Notes: generated by a model not told the origin, from the letters alone. Numbered from the stretch's first letter, positions 45,386-55,691 are shown. The stretch: DNA of 64,000 nucleotides from Pseudoalteromonas rubra (GCF_000238295.3 NZ_AHCD03000035.1:124001-188000); one strand, 5' to 3'. Numbers and translations: made by a program.

Positions 45386-48181
45386 ATGTCTATGTTCAAA
45401 CCAAGCATGCTAACGCTGGCATTTGTTGCAGCGGGTATTAACACGAGCGCATTTGCTGAAGACACGCAGGCGCAAGCCGACACTGCGAAAAAGAAAGTGG
45501 AAGTTATTGAGGTTAAAGGATTTCGGGCAAGCGTTGTAAAATCTATCAATACTAAACGTTTCTCTCCTGAAGTCGTTGAGTCTATTTCAGCAGAAGACAT
45601 CGGTAAGTTACCAGACTCATCGATTGCGGAGTCTATTGCTCGACTTCCTGGTTTGACTTCTCAGCGCCTTGATGGTCGCTCCAGTAAAGTGTCTATTCGT
45701 GGCTTTGGTGAGAATGAAGGCGCGACAACATTCAACGGTCGTGAGCAAGTGTCTATTGGTGACAATCGGGGGGTCGAGTTTGATCTTTACCCTTCTGAAA
45801 TCATGAGTGGCGTAACTGTTTATAAGACGCCCAGCGCAAACCTTGAAGCAGAGGGGATTGCGGGCGTTATAGATATGCAAACTGTCAAACCTCTGAGTAT
45901 GGACGAGCGCGTTTTTCAGGTAAACACCGCGTACGAACAAACCGGTTTTGATAAACTTAACCCAGATGGCAATGACAAAGGCTATCGCGGTACCTTTTCG
46001 TACATTGACCAGTTTGCCGATGACACCATAGGTGTGGCATTTGCGCTAACGACCATGTCTTCACCAAATCAGGAAAAACGCTGGAATGCCTGGGGTTATC
46101 CTGAATTTGAAGCAAATGGTAAAAATTACTCAATACTCGGTGGGGCTAAGCCATTTGTACGTTCGTCGACGCTTGAACGTGATTCTGCGATGTTTGTTTT
46201 TGAAGCCGCGCCTAATGATCGACTGTCTATGGTGTTTGATGCACTGTACGTTGATTTCAAAGACGAAAAAATTCTACGCGGTATCGAGATCCCGTTCGCC
46301 TGGGGTCAAGGTACAATTTTACCCGGGTCAGCAACTGTTGATGATGCATCTGGCTTCATCACCAGCGCAACCATTTCAGAGCAGCGCCCGGTAGTCAGAA
46401 ACGACTACGAAGATCGCGACGCAGAAATGACGTCATTTGGTTTTAATACTAAGTATGAGTTGACTGACACTTTGCAGCTTGAGTTAGATGCCAGTCATTC
46501 AAGTGTAGAAAGAAAAATTTGGAGCCTGGAAAGCTACTCTGGCACAGGCCGTGGTGACAGTCGCGGTGTGGCAGACAACATCGGCTATGCGTTTAATGGT
46601 GGAAACACCGGTGCTCAATTTACGCATGAGCTAGATTACAGTGATTATGACTTGATCAAGCTGGGAGGCCCGTTGTCTTGGGGTGGCAGTGCGGCATTGA
46701 ATGAAAAGTACAATGTAACTGGCACAGACTACGAAAACACACTTCAGGACGGCTTCATTAACGCTCCCGTGTTAGAAGACGAGATTAACTCATTGAAACT
46801 GGCGGCCAAACAAGCACTCGAGAGTGACCTGTTTAGCTCAGTAGAAGGTGGGATATCTTATCGTGAGCGTGAAAAAACCAAGCAGTCAGAAGGTTACTTC
46901 ATGACGGTTTCCGATGCGTCTTACCCGGACAACCTGGCACTACAGGCGATCCCAGAGCAATACAGACTGGGCACCGCTAATCTGGACTTCATTGGCATGG
47001 GCAACATGGTTGCTTATGACTCTCGCGCTATGGTGAGAGACGGTAAGTTTGATTTGCTGGCAGAAAGCCTGACTAACACCAGCCATGCGTCCAAATCATG
47101 GGGTGTTAAAGAAGAAGTGATGGCAGCGTATGTTCAGGCAAACATTGATACAGAATTTGCCAGCCTGCCAATAAAAGGCAACCTGGGTCTGCGTTACGTG
47201 AAGACCGACATCAGCACGCAAGGCACCGAAGCTGGTATTGACGGCAATGGAAAAGTAGTACTGGAAAACAGCAATGTTGATCATAGCTACAACCATTTAC
47301 TACCAAGCCTGAACTTGTCATTGGCGATTGATGATGAGCAAACAGTCCGATTTGGCTATGCAAAGACTATTTCACGTCCGCGTATGGATGAAATGAATTC
47401 ATCGGTAACGCGTAATTACAGAGAAACGCCGGACAATGAAGGGAATAACTGGGAAGTGAAGGGCGGTAACCCTTATCTGGAGCCAAAAGAAGCTGACGGT
47501 TACGACATTACCTATGAAAACTATTTCCATTCAGAAGGCTACTTCTCGGTTGCTGCTTTCTATAAAGATCTGAACAACTGGATTTTTGATGCTTCTGTCA
47601 TTGAAGATTTATCGGGTGTTGTAAACCCGGCAACCGGCCTGGTGCCAGAAAATCCAACTGCAACGCGTCATCTGAAAGTCAATGGCGGAGGTGGTGACCT
47701 GTGGGGTTATGAACTGTCGGTGACTTTACCATTTAGCATGTTCCACGATAGCCTTGAAGGGTTTGGTTTGATCGCCAGCCATACGGGTGTTGAATCAGAT
47801 GTTAATGACCACAATGGTAATGAGTACAAGCTGCCAGGTCTGTCTGACAAAGTACAAAGCCTGACTGTCTATTATGAGAATCATGGCCTGCAATTCAGAA
47901 CAAGCATGCGTAAGCGCAGTGAGTTTAAAGGGGATATCTACGGGACTGGTTTTAACACAGTGCAGGTTGATATTCTTGGGGAAACTATCTGGGATGCGCA
48001 GCTGGGCTACGACTTTGGAGACGCAGGGTTTAAGGATCTAGATGGGTTGGCTGTGAATATCCAGGTGCAAAATATCACTGAAGAGCCTTTCACCGCGTTA
48101 TCTGGTGATAATGCATTGCAGGTTCGCGACTATCAGGATTATGGTCGTACCCTATTGTTAGGGCTCAGCTATAAGTTTTAA
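45386..48181 (+). CDS. TonB-dependent receptor for maltodextrins
   Basis: 931 residues with a signal peptide (about 1-24, ...TSAFAED). A TonB box-like VEVIEVKG is followed by the plug (about 60-170; GKLPDSSIAESIARLPGL) and a large barrel ending in LGLSYKF with terminal F. Together with amylase, transporter and glucoamylase genes this points to energised uptake of starch oligosaccharides through the outer membrane (MalA-like, inferred). Two operators lie upstream and a terminator downstream. Confidence 0.9.
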   Translation: MSMFKPSMLTLAFVAAGINTSAFAEDTQAQADTAKKKVEVIEVKGFRASVVKSINTKRFSPEVVESISAEDIGKLPDSSIAESIARLPGLTSQRLDGRSSKVSIRGFGENEGATTFNGREQVSIGDNRGVEFDLYPSEIMSGVTVYKTPSANLEAEGIAGVIDMQTVKPLSMDERVFQVNTAYEQTGFDKLNPDGNDKGYRGTFSYIDQFADDTIGVAFALTTMSSPNQEKRWNAWGYPEFEANGKNYSILGGAKPFVRSSTLERDSAMFVFEAAPNDRLSMVFDALYVDFKDEKILRGIEIPFAWGQGTILPGSATVDDASGFITSATISEQRPVVRNDYEDRDAEMTSFGFNTKYELTDTLQLELDASHSSVERKIWSLESYSGTGRGDSRGVADNIGYAFNGGNTGAQFTHELDYSDYDLIKLGGPLSWGGSAALNEKYNVTGTDYENTLQDGFINAPVLEDEINSLKLAAKQALESDLFSSVEGGISYREREKTKQSEGYFMTVSDASYPDNLALQAIPEQYRLGTANLDFIGMGNMVAYDSRAMVRDGKFDLLAESLTNTSHASKSWGVKEEVMAAYVQANIDTEFASLPIKGNLGLRYVKTDISTQGTEAGIDGNGKVVLENSNVDHSYNHLLPSLNLSLAIDDEQTVRFGYAKTISRPRMDEMNSSVTRNYRETPDNEGNNWEVKGGNPYLEPKEADGYDITYENYFHSEGYFSVAAFYKDLNNWIFDASVIEDLSGVVNPATGLVPENPTATRHLKVNGGGGDLWGYELSVTLPFSMFHDSLEGFGLIASHTGVESDVNDHNGNEYKLPGLSDKVQSLTVYYENHGLQFRTSMRKRSEFKGDIYGTGFNTVQVDILGETIWDAQLGYDFGDAGFKDLDGLAVNIQVQNITEEPFTALSGDNALQVRDYQDYGRTLLLGLSYKF

Positions 48182-48218
48182 TATGGCGACTAGTGCAATA
48201 TTAACTAGCTAACAATCA

Positions 48219-48252
48219 GCCTCTGATGCGTTTTGCATCAGAGGCTTTTTTT
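48219..48252 (+). terminator. Internal terminator before the halogenase gene
   Basis: GCCTCTGATGC and GCATCAGAGGC form a perfect 11 bp stem with a 5-base loop and seven T. It ends 10 bases before the next ATG, and the ribosome-binding site TTGGAG directly follows. Confidence 0.9.
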
Positions 48253-48262
48253 GGAGTGAAGC

Positions 48263-49780
48263 ATGCAAAAAAAGGGCGTCAGAGAACTAATTATTCTGGG
48301 AGGTGGTACCGCTGGCTGGATGACTGCGGCAATGCTTTCCCGGATTTTCAGAGATAAGCTTTCAATTACTCTGGTGGAGTCAGATGAGATTGCGACGATT
48401 GGTGTTGGCGAAGCCAGTATTCCACCTTTGGTTGATTTTAACCGGGGACTGGGATTGGATGAGCGCGAATTTATAACTCGAACACAAGCGACCATAAAGC
48501 TTGGGATCGAGTTTACCGGATGGGGGGATAGTAACTCACAGTATATGCATGCGTTTGGTAATATTGGCAAACGCTTTCCATTTTGTGACTTTCACCATGT
48601 CTGGCAGCATGCGCAGCAGCTGGCACAACAGCACGGTACAGCCAAAAGCGCGTTGTGGGACTATTCGCTTAACTATAGAGCTGCCAAAGCGGGACGCTTC
48701 GCGCATTTGCCTGTGATACCAAACACGCGTTTACCAGGACTTGAATATGCCTATCATTTTGACGCTGGTTTGTATGCAAAACTATTAAAAGAGGTTGCTC
48801 AAAAGCAAGGGGTTATCCGCAAAGAAGGCAAGGTCACGGAGGTAAAGCTTAGCCAGCAAACTGGAGAAGTGTCTGAGTTGGTTTTGCATGATGGTGCTCG
48901 ATTAAGTGCTGACATGTTTATTGACTGTAGTGGCCTGAATGCCTTATTGATAGACAAAACACTCAATGTTGGCTTTGATGACTGGAGCCATTGGCTGGCA
49001 TGCGATAGTGCGTTTGCCATACCCACTGAGCACGGCGATGGGCCTCTGCTTCCCTATACCCAATCAATAGCACATGGAGCTGGCTGGCAATGGCGGATCC
49101 CACTTCAGCACCGAGTTGGCAATGGACTTGTATTTTCAAGTCGATTTTGGGATGAGGCGCAGGCGCGTAAGGCTTTGTTGTCAAATCTTGAAGGTGCGCC
49201 TTTGGATGAGCCAAGATTAATCCGGTTTAAAACGGGCATGAGGCGTAAGCAGTGGCATAAAAATGTCTTTGCAATTGGGCTATCCAGTGGATTCTTAGAA
49301 CCATTAGAGTCCACCAGTATACACTTAATACAAAGTGCCATTTTGCGGCTCATCCGTCACTTTCCAGCGTCAAATCAGGCAGACACACAGCGTGCAGCAT
49401 GTAATTCTGAATTTAGTCATGAGATGAGGCAAGTCCGAGATTTTATCATTTTACACTACAAGGCAATCAAGCGTAACGACACAGCGTTCTGGCGTTGGTG
49501 TAAAGATATGGAGGTGCCGGAATCACTCGAGCAGACACTAGCATTGTTTAAAGACTCGGGTGCAGTACTACGCGATGAAGGTAACTTGTTTAGTGATCTT
49601 GCCTGGCAACAGGTTATGATGGGGCAAGGTATTGAACCTGACGCACCGCACCCACTGGCAGCGCAGTTTAGCCATGAACAAGCAAAGGGCCTGTTAGAAA
49701 GCCTGAACACGCTGCTTCAGCATACGGTTGATCAATTACCGACGCACCAGGCTTTCCTGAAGAACATGACGCAAGCATGA
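48263..49780 (+). CDS. Tryptophan-halogenase-like flavoprotein
   Basis: 505 residues. The N-terminal FAD-binding loop is LGGGTAGWMTA, and the halogenase signature W275-x-W277-x-I-P is present. The catalytic Lys region may be ATIKLGIEF. Such proteins are often found next to TonB receptors and are not proven to halogenate tryptophan; the substrate here is unknown. It uses GGAG just after the terminator T run. Its stop overlaps an ATG of the next frame, but that amylase probably starts later. Confidence 0.85.
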   Translation: MQKKGVRELIILGGGTAGWMTAAMLSRIFRDKLSITLVESDEIATIGVGEASIPPLVDFNRGLGLDEREFITRTQATIKLGIEFTGWGDSNSQYMHAFGNIGKRFPFCDFHHVWQHAQQLAQQHGTAKSALWDYSLNYRAAKAGRFAHLPVIPNTRLPGLEYAYHFDAGLYAKLLKEVAQKQGVIRKEGKVTEVKLSQQTGEVSELVLHDGARLSADMFIDCSGLNALLIDKTLNVGFDDWSHWLACDSAFAIPTEHGDGPLLPYTQSIAHGAGWQWRIPLQHRVGNGLVFSSRFWDEAQARKALLSNLEGAPLDEPRLIRFKTGMRRKQWHKNVFAIGLSSGFLEPLESTSIHLIQSAILRLIRHFPASNQADTQRAACNSEFSHEMRQVRDFIILHYKAIKRNDTAFWRWCKDMEVPESLEQTLALFKDSGAVLRDEGNLFSDLAWQQVMMGQGIEPDAPHPLAAQFSHEQAKGLLESLNTLLQHTVDQLPTHQAFLKNMTQA

Positions 49781-49790
49781 ATACCCGCTC

Positions 49791-49804
49791 TGAATACGTA
49801 TGCA
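49791..49804. promoter_or_regulatory. LacI-type (MalR-like) operator 3
   Basis: TGAATACGTATGCA, identical to operator 2, lies 63 bases upstream of the likely alpha-amylase start and would be inside the coding region if the earlier ATG at 49777 were used. It argues for a separate promoter for the amylase-transporter-glucoamylase genes. Confidence 0.7.
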
Positions 49805-49866
49805 AGCGGTTCACCCTTGATTACCAAGTCAGTAGACTCATTGAAAATACTAAAAATGACAACATT

Positions 49867-51732
49867 ATGATGACAATAAAACCCTTGGTGGTCGCGCTTG
49901 GGATGATCACTGGTTCTGTGGTACTGAGCGCTTGTAATAGTATCAATGACAACAAGACTTCATTAGAGACAGCCAGCAACGCCGCAGCAGCGACACAACA
50001 GACAGAGGCAAAGCCGGTCGTTTATCAGGTATTTACTCGCCTGTTCGGTAACACCAATAGCAACAATATTCCCTGGGGAACGAAGGCGCAAAATGGGGTG
50101 GGAAAATTTGCCGATTTTACGCCCAAAGCGCTGGCTGAAATTAAAGCCATGGGCGTGAGTCATGTCTGGTATACCGGTGTATTGCATCATGCCTTAGTAG
50201 GCGACTATACCCAATATGGGATATCAGCGGACGACCCGGATGTAGTCAAAGGCCGCGCAGGGTCCCCTTATGCGGTTAAAGACTATTACAACGTTAATCC
50301 GGATCTGGCCGTCGACCCTGCCAACAGATTGGCAGAATTCGAAGCCCTTATTGACCGCACCCACGATGCGGATATGAAAGTGGTGATTGACATAGTCCCC
50401 AATCATGTCGCTCGTAATTATCAATCGCTCAGCGCGCCACAAGGCTCAAGCGACTTCGGTGCGAACGATGACACGTCAAAGACCTATGCACGTGATAACA
50501 ACTTTTACTACGTAACTGGCCAGGACTTTCGCGTCCCGAGCTCAGATGATTATCAGGTGCTTGGGGGCGAGCGACACCCACTTGCCGATGGTCAGTTCGT
50601 TGAAAGCCCGGCCAAATGGACCGGCAACGGTGCACGCAAAGCGCAGCCTCATATTCATGACTGGTATGAAACCGTTAAGGTTAATTACGGTGTAAAACCC
50701 GATGGCAGTTATGATTTTGCCACCTTGCCGGCACACTATGCCACGCTTGATTACCGCGCCCACTATGCTTTTTGGGAGCATAAACAGCTGCCAGACAGCT
50801 GGTATAAGTTCCGCGACATCACCTATTACTGGCTGGACAAAGGCGTAGATGGCTTTCGTTATGATATGGCCGAAATGGTGCCCGTTGAGTTCTGGAGTTT
50901 CCTCAATGCTTCAATCAAGATGAAAAACCCCGACGCCTTCTTGCTTGCAGAAGTATACAACCCAACGCTTTATCGTGCTTATATCGCGCAGGGCAAAATG
51001 GATTATCTGTACGACAAAGTGGGCTTTTATGATTCCCTGAAAGCCCTGATGCAGGGCAAAGGCACGGCGCAGCAAGTGCTGGATGTGCATGCCAGTGTTA
51101 AGGATATTGCACCGCACATGCTGCACTTTTTAGAAAACCACGATGAGCAACGTATTGCCAGTCCCGAGTTTGCGGGTGATGCCAATAAAGGTAAGCCGGC
51201 TATGGTGGTCAGCCATTTGATCAGTAAGGCGCCAACTCTGCTGTACTTTGGCCAGAGTGTAGGTGAAGACGGATCAGAGATGGCCGGATTTGGCAAACCC
51301 AGTCGCACCAGCATCTTTGACTACATTGGCGTTCCTGCCCATCAGGCCTGGATGAATCATGGCAAGTTTGATGGTGCTCTACTGAGCGAAGAACAAAAGG
51401 CGCTGCGTGCCTATTATCAAAAATTGATGAACATGGCCTCATTCAGTGCGATAGCGCAGGGAGATCTGATATCTACGACGGTGAAAAAGATAAACGGAGA
51501 CGCAGCAAACAAGGTAATGGGGTTTGCGCGCCAAAGCGAATCTCAGCGCCTGGTTGTGGTCAGTAACTTCGATGCAAGCCACCCGCAAAGTGTCTCAGTA
51601 ACTTTACCTGAGGGTTGGCAAGGTAAAGCGGTTGACAGACTTGAGCAACATGGACAGGTTGCGCTTCATAATAATCAGCTGACAGTCACTCTGGCCCCGC
51701 TGGCCAGTGCGGTCTTTGAATTAGAGAATTAA
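49867..51732 (+). CDS. Lipoprotein GH13 alpha-amylase
   Basis: Start at ATG 49867 or 49870, giving about 621 residues, chosen because MMTIKPLVVALG then leads to the lipobox LSAC. GH13 catalytic residues are D333 (GVDGFRYDMAE), E362 (LLAEVYN) and D426 (ENHDEQR). It is lipid-anchored and probably faces the periplasm or surface, cutting starch or maltodextrins. Two bases separate it from the transporter gene. Confidence 0.9.
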   Translation: MMTIKPLVVALGMITGSVVLSACNSINDNKTSLETASNAAAATQQTEAKPVVYQVFTRLFGNTNSNNIPWGTKAQNGVGKFADFTPKALAEIKAMGVSHVWYTGVLHHALVGDYTQYGISADDPDVVKGRAGSPYAVKDYYNVNPDLAVDPANRLAEFEALIDRTHDADMKVVIDIVPNHVARNYQSLSAPQGSSDFGANDDTSKTYARDNNFYYVTGQDFRVPSSDDYQVLGGERHPLADGQFVESPAKWTGNGARKAQPHIHDWYETVKVNYGVKPDGSYDFATLPAHYATLDYRAHYAFWEHKQLPDSWYKFRDITYYWLDKGVDGFRYDMAEMVPVEFWSFLNASIKMKNPDAFLLAEVYNPTLYRAYIAQGKMDYLYDKVGFYDSLKALMQGKGTAQQVLDVHASVKDIAPHMLHFLENHDEQRIASPEFAGDANKGKPAMVVSHLISKAPTLLYFGQSVGEDGSEMAGFGKPSRTSIFDYIGVPAHQAWMNHGKFDGALLSEEQKALRAYYQKLMNMASFSAIAQGDLISTTVKKINGDAANKVMGFARQSESQRLVVVSNFDASHPQSVSVTLPEGWQGKAVDRLEQHGQVALHNNQLTVTLAPLASAVFELEN

Positions 51733-51733
51733 T

Positions 51734-53224
51734 ATGCAAAAACAAAAACCACAACTCAGTTTCTGGCAGATCTGGAACATGTGCTTTGGCTTTCTGGGGA
51801 TCCAGTTTGGCTTTGCACTGCAAAACGGTAATGTCAGCCGGATCTTTCAGACGCTGGGCGCCAAAGTCGATGATATTCCAATCCTTTGGGTTGCCGCGCC
51901 ACTCACAGGTCTGATTGTACAGCCAATTATTGGTTACTGGAGTGACCGGACCTGGGGGAAACTTGGCCGCAGAAGACCCTTCTTTCTTTATGGTGCCATT
52001 CTGACGACCTTGTCGTTATTCTTTATGCCTAATTCTCCCACGCTCTGGATAGCAGCGGGCATGCTGTGGATCATGGATGCCTCTATTAACGTGACCATGG
52101 AGCCATTCAGGGCACTGGTAGGTGACAACCTCAACGAAAAACAACGTGCCAATGGTTATGCCATGCAGAGCTTCTTTATTGGAGTCGGTGCTGTTGTGGC
52201 ATCGGCTCTGCCCTGGATGATGACCAACTGGTTTGGGATCAGCAATACCGCAGAGCCGGGTCAGATCCCTGAGTCTGTGAAGTATGCTTTCTACTTCGGT
52301 GGTGTGGTGTTATTTCTGGCGGTGGGCTGGACCATTCTGAACACCAAAGAATATAGCCCGCAACAGCTTGCTGAATTTGCTGGTGAAGCGGTTGAAACGC
52401 AAACCAAGCAAAGCTATCAGGTGATCAATTATGCCCGTGCTGCACTTATTTCTGGTGTGATTGGTGGGGGGATTCTGGCTGCTGTGATTGGGCTGCAGCT
52501 GGAAAAAGAGCTGTATCTGCTGAGCGGGCTGTTCTTATCCTTCACGCTGGTCCTGTTAATTGCTGGTTACCTTCAGCAGCGCGGTAGCACCTCTGGTGGC
52601 TTTTATAACGTTATCTACGATGTATTTACTATGCCCGGCACCATGCGCCAGTTGGCAGTCGTGCAATTCTTTAGCTGGTTTGCCTTATTTGCAATGTGGA
52701 TTTACACCACCTCGGCGGTCACCAGTTTTCACTATGGTACGACAGAAGTAACCAGTAAAGCCTATAACGACGGTGCCGACTGGGTGGGCGTGTTGTTTGC
52801 CGCTTACAATGGTTTTGCCGCACTGGCTGCGGTGTGTATCCCGGTGATGGTGAATCGTCTTGGTATGCGTGGCGCACACTGTATCAACCTGCTGTTGGGA
52901 GCCGGTGCGCTATTGAGTTTTAAAATGATAGCCGATCCTAGCCTGTTATGGCTGCCTATGGTTGGCATTGGCTTTGCCTGGGCGTCTATCCTGTCACTGC
53001 CTTACGCCATGCTGAGTAACTCATTGCCAGCGCATAAAATGGGCGTATTTATGGGGATATTTAATTTCTTCATCGTGATCCCGCAGTTGATGGCGGCCAG
53101 CGTACTTGGCCTGATCCTGAGAAACCTATTTGATAATCAACCGATTTTTGCATTAGTGGTTGGTGGTGTGTCGTTCCTGCTTGCAGCAGTTGCTGTAATG
53201 CGGGTGAAAATCGAACAACAATAA
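51734..53224 (+). CDS. GPH-type MFS sugar transporter (maltose/maltodextrin)
   Basis: 496 residues with 12 likely helices. The MFS loop DRTWGKLGRRRPFFLYG is typical of the GPH/SLC45-like maltose permeases. It should move maltose or glucose-type products across the inner membrane. It is tightly packed between the amylase and the glucoamylase. Confidence 0.9.
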   Translation: MQKQKPQLSFWQIWNMCFGFLGIQFGFALQNGNVSRIFQTLGAKVDDIPILWVAAPLTGLIVQPIIGYWSDRTWGKLGRRRPFFLYGAILTTLSLFFMPNSPTLWIAAGMLWIMDASINVTMEPFRALVGDNLNEKQRANGYAMQSFFIGVGAVVASALPWMMTNWFGISNTAEPGQIPESVKYAFYFGGVVLFLAVGWTILNTKEYSPQQLAEFAGEAVETQTKQSYQVINYARAALISGVIGGGILAAVIGLQLEKELYLLSGLFLSFTLVLLIAGYLQQRGSTSGGFYNVIYDVFTMPGTMRQLAVVQFFSWFALFAMWIYTTSAVTSFHYGTTEVTSKAYNDGADWVGVLFAAYNGFAALAAVCIPVMVNRLGMRGAHCINLLLGAGALLSFKMIADPSLLWLPMVGIGFAWASILSLPYAMLSNSLPAHKMGVFMGIFNFFIVIPQLMAASVLGLILRNLFDNQPIFALVVGGVSFLLAAVAVMRVKIEQQ

Positions 53225-53244
53225 CACCACCGCAAGGAGACTTT

Positions 53245-55638
53245 ATGAAAAAACTTTCTAGTTTAACTCTGGCATTGGTTGCCGCCGGACTTGTTGGTTG
53301 CGGCAGCGCGAATAACGCGGTTGAGTCACAACAGGCTGCGCCGGGCGCACCGGGTGACAAGCCATACTGGGCCTATTCAGGCAAAACCGGGATTGGTACC
53401 TCTTATGAGGCCTACAAGCAAGGGCAGTATTCTGATGAGGCAAGTACAGAAACCGTTTCCAAAGTGTGGTTTTCTATTGCCAAAGGCATGATCACAGAAA
53501 CTATGTTTGGCCTGATCCATCAGGCTCAGATCAAGGACATGCAGTTTATTGTTACTGGCCCCGATTTCACGGTGAGTGAGCAAGACGAGCTGGACGTCAG
53601 TATTGATTACCTGGACAAAGACGCACAAGGTCGTCCGCTGTCTTTAGCATACAAAGTGATCAGCAAAGACAAGCAGGGCCGTTTTACGCTTGAGAAACAT
53701 ATTTTCACCGACCCTGACGGGCAAACCTTGTTCATTCGCGCGAAAGTGGAAACTGAACTGGATGGTGTGAAGTTGTTCGTTAACGTAAACCCGTACGTAA
53801 ATAATAACGGGTTGAATGACTTTGCTAAGGTAACGGACGCGGGTCTGGTTGCCTGGGAAGGAGACAACTACCTGACATTGCAAAGCAGCAGTGGTTTTAA
53901 ACAGGCTAGTGTTGGCTTTACTGGTCAAAGCGATGGTCTGGCGCAGCTTAAGGCAAGTCAGTCAATGGCACAACGCTACACCAGCACCGGCGCACAAAGC
54001 GGCAACGTTAATTGGCTGGCCGAGTTGGGTGACGTTGACCAGCAGGCGACATTTGACCTGGCACTGAGTTTTGGCAAATCGCAAACCGCGAGTTTCCAGC
54101 AAGGTGCTCAGTCACTTCAACGTGGCTATCAGCAGGTGCTGGCTCACTACAACGGTAAGGGCGATGCGATTGGCTGGCGCGACTACCTCAGTAGCCTTGA
54201 GCCTATGCAGAAGCTCAGTGGTTATACGGCCGATCAGGGCAAACTACTTTATACCAGTGCTTTGGTGTTAAAGGCGCAGGAAGATAAAACCCATGCCGGA
54301 GCGCTCATTGCGTCTTTGTCTAACCCCTGGGGTGACACGGTTGCGGCCGAGCAAGGTCATACCGGTTATAAAGCGGTATGGGTGCGCGACTTCTATCAGG
54401 TGGCGATGGCATTTTTGGCCATGGGTGACCCACAAACGGCATTGACTGCGTTTGAATATCTGGAAAAAGTACAAGTTACGGATAAGACGCCTGGCAATCA
54501 GGGTGACACGGGCTGGTTCTTACAGAAAACCCATGTTGACGGTGAGCTGGAGTGGGTTGGTGTGCAACTGGATCAGACTGCCATGCCAGTTATGCTGGCG
54601 TGGAAACTCTGGCAGGCCGGTGTGCTGAGCGATGAGAAGCTTGTCTATTGGTACAAGCGCATGTTGCAACCCGCAGCTGAGTTCTTAGTCGAAGGTGGTC
54701 TGGCCAAAATCCTCTGGAACGATACCCAGATCACACCACCAGCCACACAACAAGAGCGCTGGGAAGAGCAGGATGGTTTCTCTCCGTCGACTACTGCGGC
54801 CATTATTGCCGGGCTGGTTGCCGCCAGTGACATTGCGAAACTAGCCGGTGATAAGGCAGGCAGTGATCGTTACATGGCAACCGCTAAGCGATACGACAGC
54901 AAAGTGGAGTCGACCATGTTTACAACTGAAGGCAATCTTGCGTCTAAGCAAAGTGACGGTAAATACTTCTTCAGGATTGGCAAAGACGCTAACCCGAATA
55001 CAGATACCAAGCTGAGTGACAACAATGGCCGTGCGGGTATGGACAAGAAGCAGATCATTGATGGTGGCTTCCTTGAGTTAGTACGCTATGGCGTAAGAGC
55101 CGCTGATGCCAGTAGCATCACTAATACGTTGCCAGAATATGAAGATGAAAATCTGCCTGAGAATCTGCGCGTAAAATATAGCTTTAACTTTGCCGGCGAC
55201 CCGAATAGTTATCCGGGCTACCGTCGTTATGGCAACGACGGTTACGGTGAAGACGAAATACGCGGCACGAACTATGCTGAGCAGGGTCAGAACACGGCCG
55301 GTCAGCGTGGTCGGGTTTGGCCTTTCTTTACCGGTGAACGCGGCCACTACGAGATTGCGGCGGCCAGCCAGGCTAATGCATTGAATGATACAGCGGTACA
55401 ACGTATCAAGTACACTTACATCAAAGGCATGGAACATTTTGCCAACGAAGGCCTGATGCTCCCTGAGCAGGTCTGGGATGGCGTGGGCGTAAATCCGTTT
55501 GGCTATACGCTGGGTGAGGGCACTAACTCTGCCACACCACTGGCATGGACACATGCTGAGTATGTGAAGCTGGTTCGCTCTTTGGCAGACAAGCAAGTCT
55601 GGGATCATTACCCAATTGTTGAGCAGGCGCTTAAGTAA
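53245..55638 (+). CDS. Lipoprotein GH15 glucoamylase (glucan 1,4-alpha-glucosidase)
   Basis: 797 residues. The signal peptide ends in the lipobox LVGC. The first part (about 25-290) is a beta-sandwich N-terminal domain, and the rest an (alpha/alpha)6 barrel with WVRDFYQ, EWVGVQLDQTAMP and WEEQDGFSPST as expected for bacterial GH15. It releases glucose from chain ends. AAGGAG precedes the ATG. It is the last gene of the operon, closed by a terminator. Confidence 0.9.
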   Translation: MKKLSSLTLALVAAGLVGCGSANNAVESQQAAPGAPGDKPYWAYSGKTGIGTSYEAYKQGQYSDEASTETVSKVWFSIAKGMITETMFGLIHQAQIKDMQFIVTGPDFTVSEQDELDVSIDYLDKDAQGRPLSLAYKVISKDKQGRFTLEKHIFTDPDGQTLFIRAKVETELDGVKLFVNVNPYVNNNGLNDFAKVTDAGLVAWEGDNYLTLQSSSGFKQASVGFTGQSDGLAQLKASQSMAQRYTSTGAQSGNVNWLAELGDVDQQATFDLALSFGKSQTASFQQGAQSLQRGYQQVLAHYNGKGDAIGWRDYLSSLEPMQKLSGYTADQGKLLYTSALVLKAQEDKTHAGALIASLSNPWGDTVAAEQGHTGYKAVWVRDFYQVAMAFLAMGDPQTALTAFEYLEKVQVTDKTPGNQGDTGWFLQKTHVDGELEWVGVQLDQTAMPVMLAWKLWQAGVLSDEKLVYWYKRMLQPAAEFLVEGGLAKILWNDTQITPPATQQERWEEQDGFSPSTTAAIIAGLVAASDIAKLAGDKAGSDRYMATAKRYDSKVESTMFTTEGNLASKQSDGKYFFRIGKDANPNTDTKLSDNNGRAGMDKKQIIDGGFLELVRYGVRAADASSITNTLPEYEDENLPENLRVKYSFNFAGDPNSYPGYRRYGNDGYGEDEIRGTNYAEQGQNTAGQRGRVWPFFTGERGHYEIAAASQANALNDTAVQRIKYTYIKGMEHFANEGLMLPEQVWDGVGVNPFGYTLGEGTNSATPLAWTHAEYVKLVRSLADKQVWDHYPIVEQALK

Positions 55639-55654
55639 GCGTGCAGGTAAGCTA

Positions 55655-55691
55655 AAAAACGCGGTGCACCTTGTCGGTCACCGCGTTTTTT
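55655..55691 (+). terminator. Terminator after the glucoamylase
   Basis: AAAAACGCGGTG (55655-55666) and CACCGCGTTTTT (55679-55690) make a 12 bp stem ending the starch operon. Confidence 0.9.

Noticed and set aside
49777..49866. Alpha-amylase starting at the ATG overlapping the halogenase stop
   Set aside because: That extension has no signal-peptide logic and would cover operator 3; the lipoprotein signal begins at 49867/49870.
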